Assembly: GCA_020746105.1 (NCBI GenBank)
Contig: CM036618.1
Span: 95,970,122 to 96,034,121, forward strand
DNA: 64,000 nt
Reading direction: 5' to 3'
Origin: Trogon surrucura
Taxonomy: Eukaryota; Chordata; Aves; Trogoniformes; Trogonidae
Positions 50,401 through 62,400 of the stretch are shown in pieces. The notes under the pieces were generated by a model, which was not told the origin of the DNA, did not search any database, and was given only the letters and a program-made list of their open reading frames with translations. The translations under genes were made by a program, and so were the position numbers. Each line of letters starts with the position of its first letter. Positions within the stretch are counted from its first letter, which is position 1.

Positions 50401-53400
50401 AATATGAGAGACAATGCTAGGAAACAGTATCATTCAGTCTGTAATGGGAGAGGGGGAAAAAATAATCATTCATTCTACTGGGTACCCAGTTTCCATTTTT
50501 TTGTATGGTATAAGGCAGGTTTTAATGGGTTTGTACAAGAGGCTGTTAACTTTTTGTGGAAACTAAGTCAATGGGATAGGTCTCAAATGGACAGGTACAA
50601 TATTGCAGTGATTGTGCTGCCTAAGAAACATTTGCTTCGACAGGGAAAATACTTGTTACTGGTGTTATATGGATGCAAGATACTGGTGCTTAAAGTGATT
50701 CGAAGGTTGATGTTCAACATTTTAACTTCTTGTATTCCCAATGGAATTATTATCTAGACTAATGAAATAAAATTTTACCTGCATGCTTTAGGAAATCGAT
50801 GCTTCTGTTTTGATTGGTACTGTATGATACAAAAAGTGAAAATACTTAATGTGCAAAAGAACACTCGAACGGAATGATAAATAAAATATCTAAGTAGCAT
50901 CTGTGAAAAGATGTTCCTATCTGAGCTGTTCTCTGATCCTTCAAACTGAGCAGGTTGCCTGTGGATGATGCATCAGGGAAGCAGCTGGTGGCAGAGGTTC
51001 TCCATTCGGGGAAGAAGAAGGAAGCAATGATCCAGTGCGCGCTGGAAGCTTGCAGGCTACTCGACGCTCGGGGAGTGCTGAGGCAAGAAGCAGGTGAATA
51101 ACCAAGTCAAATGCTGTGATCGTTCTAAAAGCCCTGAATCTGGGATTTGTGATTGCTATCTTTTAATTGGTTTTACTGCTCAGTGGTATGCAAATAATTT
51201 TTTCTTGCCTTCTTCCTTACCTTTCCCAGTGTCCCGAAAAAGGAAATCAAAGAACTGGGAAGATGAGGATTTTTATGACAGTGATGATGACACCTTCCTT
51301 GATCGTACTGGTGCTGTAGAAAAGAAACGACTGAACCGAATGAGAAAAGCTGGTAAAATAGAAGAAAAACCAGAGACTTATGACTCCCTGGTAAGAAAAA
51401 TTATTATGATATGCCAGGCTTATTCTCTCATGCATATTATTACTAAGAAGGAAAATAAAAAATATTTCCTGATCTTTCACTGTTAGCTGGAACTTTGATG
51501 TCCTTTCAGATGTTTAACTCTCAACTGGCCAAGTTAGAATAAACCAGAGGATTTTTGATTTGTAGACAATATCTATAAATAGCTGAAAATTTTGCGTATA
51601 TTCTGGTGGAAACATACTACCTTGCTTTTCTCTGTGTAATAGGGATAGCGAGGGTTGGGTGATCACAGCGGTGGCAAAACATTTTTTGCAGAAGCATTAT
51701 ACTTTTTTTTTTTATGTTTCAGAAAAATTATTTGAACAGTATGTGAAAGGACTGATAAGGGTTTTTTAGGAGCAGTCTAGACTGACTTTTTTTCAGACCA
51801 GAAAATCCTGGTCAAAGATCAGGAGTAAATAAATAGAGGTAATTTGATAGGGTACTTGAATAACTCCCTAAAAGGGGATTTTAAGCAGGTAAAAAGCTCT
51901 TCTAAGCATATTGCTCTTTCATAGGTCACCAAGCTAAACGAAGCTGAAAAGGAGCTTTCTGAGATAACAGAGAAGCTGAAGGCTTCAGGGAAAGGTGAGG
52001 CATGAAGTTTGTTTGATCTTAATGCTTTCCATAAAGAAAAATAAGGAGATGAAAACGTATCTTACGGATTTCTGTCTTAAGTGCGCTTTTTTTTTTTTTT
52101 TTAGCATGTGCTTTTCACAAAGCAGTGGGAAGACTTGCATGTCACTGAGATAGCTGTACAGATACTTATCCTCTTCATCCAATAGTTTATGTACTCTGTG
52201 TGTATAATCACTTGCTAACAAATTCAGCTTTCTCCAAAGCAAGCAACTTCTAAGTTAAGGTAAGGAGGTGAACGTACAAGTTCCTGGAGCTGAAGAGGGC
52301 GACCATTATTACTGTTTATCTGCCCTTATTAGTGAAATGAACCCAATTTAAGGAAAACTTTTATTCAACTCCTGACAAAATCATTTATAAAAGGAAGAGC
52401 AAACAACTGACAGAAAATAGTATCTTTTATTTCACTCCTCTCATTCTAAGCGCACCTTAAAACTGAAAGGTGGGAAAAGAGAAATATGGAGTTGAAGCAG
52501 TTGGTGCTTAGCCTGTATGTTCGGTGAAGCTGCCAGCTCATGAGGGTGCTGTTGGTGTTGTAGGATCATGCCTTTGTGTAGGAAGGCAGAGCCTTTCCAA
52601 AGTGGTGATTGTATCTGGTGGTGAGTTAGATTTAAAAGCATGCCACACAAATAGTTGCATTTTGCTTTCTGCTGCTGGTGCTATCTTGTGGAATAAAAGG
52701 CAGGCGTGAAGGAAATGAGTTTAGGCTGGTTCTTCGTACAAAAGCCTTTTCAGCAGAGTTGGAATTAATAAAGCTTGGGACATCAGTCTGAAGAGTTTCT
52801 CTCCGAGAAGCCTCGCAGCAATCTTGACAGCTGGGCTGTCTCTTGTGCGTTACATGGGTATGTTTCTTTCTAGTAAATCCGTGCCACACCAGAACTCATT
52901 TGTGTCAACGTTTTTGTTGGTGATTGATTATACCAGATCACTGTTCAGAAAACAGCGCTGTTCCACCGAGCATTCCTAACTGATGGGTCAGTTCAGCATG
53001 TTTGAAGGAATTGTTTTCAGCCTGACTGTTTCAGTAAGTCGTTAGCGATTGACTAGCAAGAGAAGCTAATGCTTTATGTTGTCCGAGATGTGCTAGTTCC
53101 AAGCTTTCATATGTTATGATGCCTTTTTTTTTTCTGCTGATACTGTTTCTTAACAAGACTTTTTAATGATATTGTAGTGGAGGCTAGGAAAAGGAAGAAT
53201 CAGTTCATTTATAGGCTTCTACCAACACCATATAATTTTGATACATGTTATCATGGTTTGGTAAATTGTAACTGGTTACGCAGCTAATTAGGAGCCTTGG
53301 GAAAACTGCAGTCTTGGCACTTATTGCAATACAGAGTAATTCAGTATTGGATGAGAATTTCCTAGAACTAGCCCAGAATGAAACACAGCAAATACTGCAT

Positions 53401-56400
53401 CACTGGTTACTCTGTGTGCGCGTGTATTTAAGCCCTTGTTTCTTTGGATGCTTCAGGTTAATCACAGATACTGAGTACAAGTGTAAACCAGGAGGATGCA
53501 TATTGATCACGGGTGAATCTTACCACTGCCGTGAGCTGTCTGCTGCATTACACACAGTTCTGAAACCTTAATGTACTATTGCTTGCTCTAAATGATTATT
53601 TGTAGCCTCAGGGCAAGAGTGTAGAGAGACCAATGAGTGAAGGACAGGCTAAATTGCAACACCTCTTACCAAGCGCTTGGAGAGATTAAGTGGGTGCCCA
53701 AAAGATTGCAGTAGAAGTTCACAAATTTTTCTTGGGAGTCCTTCAGAACTAATTACTGATGGACTGACTTGATACCTCTCGTTCACTGATGCAGCTGAAT
53801 GAAAATCAAATACATCGAGCTCTTCAGTCTCCTCTTTGGTTGCCTATTCAGAAGAAAGTTATCAATAAGTTGATGGTGCAGTAAATAGCACTATAGCTTT
53901 TTTCACTGGTATATAAAGTATAATAGCCATGACTGATTCACCTCCCAGCAATGTCAAATTTTAGTTCAATAGTGTAGAAAACTATTGTGACACATACGAA
54001 ATGCTGACAGTAACCCTGTAAGCTGAATTGCCTGATCTTATGCACCGTTGGTGGAATAAAGCAGAGAATCATCTTTGCAAGAAGGGGTGGTCTGGCTCGC
54101 TCAATTATCCCTCCTTGACTGAAGCACTTACACTGTCCTGCAGCTAAAGCAGCAAGCTGTGCAACTATACCTTTAATTGCTCTGAATTATCTGACTCGGC
54201 ACTAAACTGTATCTTTGAAATCTGGTGTTTAATTTAAACAATCATTCTGCTCAGCTTCTGTCTGCAAGGAGCTTCAGGCTGTTTGTTAACAATACGCTTT
54301 AATTGATGTTTTTTGTCTTGGTTCATATAAATAGTTATGAAGAAGAATAAGAGTATTTCTACTAGAATTTCTTTTCTAACATGTTTTGTCATCATTTATA
54401 TTTGTGTGGAGGTGGATTCTACAACTGTTTCTTATCTTCTGAAGCCTCTTAATTCTGTATATCTTTCAACAATCGCCGCTGTGGCTGTCATGTATTTGCA
54501 AATTATAAACCGTGTGTTGTTCTAGATCAGAAATATCCTTCTCAACTGAGTCGATTTGTAAACACGAGGATTAGAATTTTCTCTAAATATTTAAGTCACG
54601 TAAAACTGCTTGAATATGTACTCTTAACAATAACTTTTGCTATTTTATTTGTATACATTTAAAATTTCAAGTGCTACTTAATTAGCTGAAGCCGAACTGA
54701 AAATAACTCAGATAATTATGCTTGTGCATATACACATACATGCTTATAACACAGCAAATAAATATCGGATTTGCCACTTTTCATTTAATATTAAAAGGCA
54801 GAAGACTGTCTGTCAAAAGGCTTGTTAAGATTCTAGCAACATTTTTCTTTGTTTGCCCCCAAGTTATTTTTGAACACCATATAAAAACTTTTGCAGGATT
54901 GTTCAAGTGCAAGAAAGGAGTTTTCCTGGGCTTTCTTGTTTGGTTATTTGAAATGCATGTCTTAAAATTCTGTATTTGTTTTGTCTTGGTAATTAGAGCT
55001 TAGGTTTTTTTCTCCTGAGTTTTATTTTAATTAGTTAAATATGAATACAATTATTAATATTGAAATCAGGCAGAGTAGAAAGACACGTGTTACTCTTTTT
55101 CAAGAACAGACCAGTGTGTTTTCTTAGAAAATCCAGTCAAAACAAAAGTTAAATTTTGTGTGTGACCTAACAGGTGAAATTATTCTTGTATGTGTTCAGT
55201 CACCCGGGGGTAGGAGGCAGCATTGTATGTCGATTCAAGATTTGCAAATATTATTACATAAACGTTTCAGGAAAGCCAAAACGGAATTCCCCATGCAGTG
55301 GTGTGGGATTCTTTGTAGCTGTGTATGGTTTAGTCTAATGACTACAAAAAGAACCTGTAAGCCACCTTTTTGGGGACAGCAGATCTTGAAGTGAGACAAA
55401 CAACCCAGAGTAGAGACACTAACTTACTCATAAAGAAACATTTAGTTTTAAGAGAGGCTTTGTTACGTAAGGTTACTGTCAGGATTAAAGTTTACTTCAT
55501 CTCTTGTTAGGAAAAATGCTTTCATCTTTCCAGGGCTAACAATCTCTATTATTTCATCATTCAACAGAAACTTGCCGAGGGTTGTTCCTATATATCTTAT
55601 TTTCTAAAGCTAGGACTTGATGAGTAGAGCTCTCATCTCCCCACCCATAACAATATGTGTCTTCCCTTTATGTTGCCTAGTCCAGTCCCAGCCAGCAGCT
55701 CAAGATTCCTTGGATGAATTCATGACCGAAATAAAATCAGGATGCACATTAGACAGTGTGGCAAGAAAGAAGCTTCACCTGCGGTCATTTGAACTGAAGA
55801 AAGAGCAACAGAGATTGAAGGGGTTAATAAAGCTTGTCAAGCCTGCAGAACTGCCTGAGCTGAAGCCTCAGTAAGTCTCAGCTAAAGTGTATTTACAGTT
55901 ACCTTTCGTTGTTATCGTGGGCAGTTGTGCGGGTGCAGTAAGGAGACAACTTTCCAAACACAAAAGCAGGAAGGCATTTCCAGCCCACCAGGCTTGTCTC
56001 TCCGAAAAGCCGCGGTGCCTTCTGGCTGTCGCAGCGTCTGTGGTTGCGGCAGATGCACCGCAACCCTGGAGAAAGACAAGCTCACGCTGGGAGGGTGAGA
56101 GGGGGAAGGGATCGAAAGCACGGTGTCAGCGTTTTTTAATTTTCCCAACCTGCATCCGAAGGGCACCGAAGAATTTTTACAGGTATTATGTACAACATGA
56201 AAATCACTTTCACTCTGTGAAATGCACCTGGAAGTCACGCTACTGCAATTCAGGAGGGCGTGTGCTGGGTTCATTGTTCGGTAGCGGCAGGTTGACTAGA
56301 GGTTTAATTACTTAAATTGAGGTTCAGCCTCTGAATATGTTTTTATATATACATCTATATATATGTAACTATGTGTGTGCAATTGAATTTGAGGGAGTCT

Positions 56401-59400
56401 GAGTAACCTGATCTAGCTAAAGCTGTCCCTGCTCACTGCAGGGGGGTTGGACTAGATGACCTTTAAAGGTGCCTTCCAGCCAAACACATTCTATGATTCT
56501 ATGATACAGATTTTTATTTTATCTTGTTTACTTGATTTTTTACTTCCTGTTACAGCAAGTGTCTGAATCCTACAACATGTATGTGGGATGGAGGAGTTGT
56601 GTTCTGCAGCTTCCTCCTTGGGTGCTGCAAGTGAGAGAGAAATAAAAGGATTTTTATCTATCCATTTCTAATTTGCAGATTTTTTTGCTTATGTAAATGT
56701 AAGACTTCTTTGATGCTTTGTACATTGTTTTCCTTTGTGTCTAATTTTTATTAGGAGTGGGAGTTACAGTCTGGAAGCAGAGAGCAAGCCTAAAAAGATT
56801 ACGCTGCCTCTCTTTGGTGCAATGAAAGGGGGGAGCAAATTCAAGCTGAAAACTGGAAGCCTCGGGGTAAGTTCAATTTTAAGTGCTGCAAGTCAGAGGC
56901 TCTTTCTCAGACACCTTCTCAGGCTCTGGGGGCTGTAGGTGGCAACCCTGTCTTCTCTTATGTGTGGAAAGATCACAGAGGCACAAGCCTGTGACAGAGG
57001 AGGGTTCACAGGGCACCAAGCCTTGGATGAATTTTTTTCATCTTCCATTTCTTCTAATAACTTTTCCATAAAACCTAACCATTCTTCATTCTGAGAGCAT
57101 TTCCTTACCAGCTGTCTCCATGACGTTTGTTTTCTCCTATAATGAATACCTGTGATATCTAGCTCCTTTTTCCTTAGCACTGATGCACAAGTCTTTATCC
57201 CATAGAAGTTGCCTGTTAAGCGTCCAGACATCCCTGAAAGGCTGTTAAAAATGAAAGATGATGAACCAGAGGAGGAGGAGGAAGAAGAGGAAGAAGTGGA
57301 GGAGGAGCAAGAAATAGATGGGATAAAGAGCAAAGCATCAAACTCGGAAACGAAAATTACAACAGAGGAAGAAACAGGAGAAGAAACTAATGCTCCTGAT
57401 GGTTCTCCTTGCAATAACAAGAATCTAGAATCCCTTCGGGATGGTAAACCATTGGGTTTGATTTTTTCTGTTGTGAAGCTGAGTGTCTTACTGCTGAGTT
57501 TTTCAGAGCTGTGGGAATCTACTAAATTTTGAGTCACAGTTCACCAGCAGATTTCTTTTCCATAGATTTTTGCTGTAAGCCCAGAGCCTGTGTACTGACA
57601 ATTGAGTTTCACGTGGTTCCTGTTGAAACTCTGCTTGGCAGGCAGTCATGCTTTTGCTGAAATAGAAGAAATCTCCTGGACTCAAGAAAGGTCCTATTTT
57701 GATAAGCCCTGCTTTCATTAGATTGTCTATGAAAATAACTACAATGTGTTGCTGGCAGGGTGAGTGACTCGATAAGGAAAGATAGTCTATGTAAAGCTTC
57801 AGATCCATTTGAAAGGAGGAAAAAATATTTTTTAAAGTGGTAATGGAGAGGTATCTTCATTTCATCTGTATGGTTTATCTTCAATCCCTCCTTTCATCTA
57901 TCAGCTTGATGCATTTGAAAACTCAGTAATGATGTCTCTCAGGAAATGATGCATTTGATGACAGAAACCTAATTCTAACTCATTGTCTTAATGCGGGACA
58001 GGTTGCTCTTGAAAAGTCTGTCTTAACTAATCACAAGGTTTTTTTCTTTAATATTGTATTATGGTGGGCTTGGTGGATGAAATAATTTGGAGGACTTCTG
58101 ACAGAAGAGTCTTCCTGAGACAAATGCAACAAAGAGTTTCCTTTTGTACTTTGACTCAGGAATACCCAAGAGAGTCTCACTCTGCCCATCAGAGTTACTC
58201 AGAGTGCTCACCTGGCTCTCTTTTTTTCTTTCACAGGGGTTAATTTGCTGCCTGAGCCAAAAATACTACGGAATAAATCTCAGATAGGACCCTCACAAGA
58301 GAAATCTCAAGGTGAGCAGTACAATTTAGACTGATTATACAGTAGCACGTGGATTTAGGAAGTGTCTAAGGGACCAATTATCTTCTGTCAGTAGAAGGAA
58401 ACTAAGCCTGATCTAGAGCCTAAAGAATCCAGAATTATCATGAATGATTGTGTTCTGCTTCGAAAATGGTAAGTGTATGATGAAGACAGGTCACTTCAAT
58501 GATGTTTCACTTCTTAGAGTCATAGAATCATTAAGTTTGGAAAAGACCTCTGAGATCAAGTCCAAACGTCAATCCAACATTACCATGACCCTTAAACCAT
58601 GTCCTGAAGTGCCATATCTACATGTGTTTTGAACACCTCAAGGGATGGCAGCTCCACCACTTCTTCTTGCTTTTCATAGTCATTAACTGGTTTGTGATCC
58701 TTGTATTTTTAAAAAATAGCATGAGTAGTAAAATTGTTTTAATTTAGGACCATAAACATAATACTTTTTTTCCCCTCTTATTCTCTTGCAGTAGCTTTTA
58801 ACACTATAGGACAGAACTTTCTTTCATAAAGTGACAAATACTTCATAATGTTAGCTAATAATCTGTTAACGACCCAGATAACCGCTTTATATGTACACCC
58901 AAAAAAAAATTAGATCCTCAAAATTAAGACTGGTGTACTGAATGTGGAGGAGATCTGTATGAATTTTCTGGGTTTTTTTCATAATTCAGGATCTTAAGGA
59001 AGTTGTCCCATCCATAGACTTGAGCCACAACTCTCAATATTTCACAGATTAAGTGGGAGAAGAACAAGGCGTGTAGTTCTTCTGTATTCCTCTCACTTAT
59101 GTTAGGTGTAAAGTTATTTTTTAAAAATAAAAGCCTGTTGCTCCTGCACATTTCTTACTGTTTCCTTATAAATCAATCTGCAGTGATTATAGGTAGAGAA
59201 TACCTTTTAGAAAATGAACATCTGCCATTAACTAAAGTACTTTACAGATTCCCATTTAGAGGACCTTATTAAGTGAATTCAAGGAAGGTGACTGACAGTT
59301 TAAGCACAAGTTACTAAATCTGTGAAAACCAGAATGATGTCTTAAGTATGAATTTTGTTGCAGTGAGCTGACGTGGATTTCCTTGGATGTATTCATTTAT

Positions 59401-62400
59401 GATGTGAACTCCCTATATTTTTTCTAATAGAATTGGTCATTTGAGATGTGTCATAAAACAAATGTTCTTTCTTCCCAGCGTCTGAGGCAGCGTGTAAGGA
59501 ACCTGAAGAGACATCTGAGAAAGTTAAGAAAAACAATAGCTCAAACAAGGTCAGTTGTGACACCATGAATCCCGTAGCTTAAGAGTTTCAGGAAATCATT
59601 TAGTAGACTCTTTTTTAAGTGAAATAGTAACAACTTGATTGAGTATGACTTGGTGATAGTAACGCTTTTCTGCTGACTAAGACCCAAATGTAGAAGCACT
59701 GCTATTGGGCAGAGATTTTGGAGTCTCCAGTGAAAAGGTAAAGCACAAAATTCCAATCACGATAAAGATTCTCAATTCAATCACAAATTTATTTTTTTTA
59801 CCTTTTCACCTGGCAGTTAGTGTCTGCTAAATACCTCGTCTTCTCCTGTATCTCAAGTGCTGTAGAACACAGGTGCTCTCTGTGCTCTGCAAAACTTTCC
59901 TGGGAGAGTAGTTTGGGAAGCAGATGTTGGCTGACCCAGAACGTGCTGTCCTAAAGTTGTAGCCAGTCTGTATTGCCTTTATCAAACCTCATCCTTCTCT
60001 GTGAGATGTGGAAAGAGATGAGCAAGACATTATTGTCATTTGCAACCAAGTTATTACTAAATTTGAGTGGATGTGCCACATAGTATTCCTCCTGCACGTA
60101 CAATCTGCATTGAAATGTAAAATACACAAGTCTTGCACTTTCTGAGGTGCAAACAGTTGTTGCCTTCCTGGAGCTGGGAAGGAACTTCTCTGACAGTGTA
60201 CTCTTAGCCTAATGATTATTGTGTTTTGCCTTAAGGGTGCACCCCACCCTTCTGCTGACTGCCATCAAAGAAAATTAGTTGGTGGGCTGCAAGTCCTGAC
60301 CATCATCATGACCATTCCTTTGTGGTGGCCATGTAATTTTAGCCCTGCACCACTTCCTTGAAATGAACTCCCTGCTGCCTTGGGAGCAGTCTTGGCAAAG
60401 GACCCAAGGATTGGGCAGCCACAGCCTTTAGAACTGTCCTTTGTCACTGGTCTATAAAGCGTATTGATAAAGAAAGCAAGGGTGGATTTATTCTGTCAAA
60501 GCCCAACTTATTCCATTCCTATGAATATGGGAGAACAAGGCAGCTTCTCATGCTGAGGCAGTCAAGTCAGCAGCTCCCATCAGCACAGAGTTCACTCTAA
60601 CACTGAGCATTCTCCAAATGCCAGATGGCTTAGCTGTATTCTCTCTCCCGTCACAAATCACTTTTTCCACATGCTCTCTCTGCCTTTTGGCTCAGGTCTT
60701 GCATGGAAAATATCAACCAGAAGTCAGCTCCTTTTTTTTTTCTTTTTTTTTAATATTTGAGGAATAACTTTGAATCACGTAAAACTGGAAAAAAACATTT
60801 TAAAGTGACCGTTCACAAGCCACATTTAAAAACTCTTCAACTCTGCAGTCTAATGTTTCGGAAAACATTAATCTACCAAAAGAACTGGTTTAGATGTTGG
60901 TTTGGGGTGGGGGGAAGTTTTGAGGGAATGAAAAATTGCTTCAACTGCATAAATAAAGACTGTGTTGTGATATAACAGAGTAATGTAAATCAGTGCTGAG
61001 TAACTTGGCTACATTTTGAGCACATAAGACTTGCACTCTACACTTCTATGAATTTTTTTTGATAGTTACCTGCAGTTGTTGAAACAATGATGCTGATGTG
61101 CCAAAAATTAAAAATTTAGAGACAAAAAAACATGGCTGTGTCAACATTTGAATTGCACGTTGACCCATTTTGGTTTGCTTTAAACATTTCAGCGATGCCT
61201 GGAAAAAAACATTGCCTTTTTTCTTTTGAAAAACTAAGTTATTCTTGTATAACAGCTGACCTTTTATGTACTTCAGTTCAAAAGTCACCTTAAACCCAAA
61301 GTTTTCAGTGGGATCGCATGTTGAGCTTGGTAAAGAGTCTTTTGAAAATCTTGCTCTGAAGCTTTTGCCTACACAAAGAAATTCTGTGTCAAGTGACACT
61401 ACCAGGCATTAAGATGACAAGACTAAACTTCCCAGAGGCTGACAGCTGGCAATGGTTCTGTTTGGAAGGAAAGACCTCCAGAGGTCACATTTAACCAGCA
61501 TTTCTATTATTCTATGACACTACTAGGAATAAACTGGATCCATTTGAGGGTTTGATATTTCTTCTTTCCTCAGTGTTGTTTTCATTCCTGACTCTTGTGG
61601 AAATAACCTTCACCTTCCAGTATTTGTCTCTGAATTAGTAAGACATTTAGTGGCTGTGACACATTGCTGGAGGGGTACAGCACCTTAAAAATCTTTTTTT
61701 TACTTCTGCAGGTCCAACAACCTTTTTTTTCCTCACAGTACCCAGATGATGACCCAGATTACTGCATATGGATTCCTCCTGCAGGTATCAACCACTTCCT
61801 TACTGGTTTTAGTCTTATAACTTAAGAATCTGCCTAATAAGCAGTCAACGTGTCCTTGTAATTTCTTGAGAAAAATACTTTTCCCAGAACCTGATGTTTT
61901 CTGACATGTTATGGCCTGTATTTGTTGTATGGCCATGCGAGTTTTGCAGTGAAATACACAGACCATGTCTGTAGTAGCTTCACCTCAACAGACAGATACA
62001 CCTGAAGTTTGTTTTTCAGTTTTCTAACACCCAGAAGAGCTAGCTCCATTCACATGTAGTGATATGATGATCCTGCTGACAGACAAGCTCAGACCTTCAC
62101 TAGGGCTACATGCTTCAGCAATCTTAGTGTTCTCAGTTTTCATAGAAGTCTGTGAAATAGGAAAATCTTCATGGCAGATTTTCACAAAAAATCATTGGAA
62201 CACAAACTTTGGGTCATGTGTTTTGCAAGGGAGTCTTGATAGTGCTTCGATGAAGGCACTGAGTAATCAATGCACACACCCAATATATGTTAAAATTGAA
62301 CAAATGTTTTACTTCAGTTTCAGAGGGCTTTTAGCTTAGTGAGGTTATTCTTAAACAGTGTAATGAATTTTCAGTTTCTCTACAATGGAAAATTCATTTT

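Noticed and set aside
56893..57537. A 214-codon minus-strand frame
   Set aside because: It is antisense to the Glu-rich SLC4A1AP exon 10; the poly-Ser stretch is the reverse of the GAG/GAA repeat.
61450..61520. A possible CR1 3' fragment in SLC4A1AP intron 12
   Set aside because: Only a short AAGACCTCCAGAGGTCA-like match; too little and without a clear tail.
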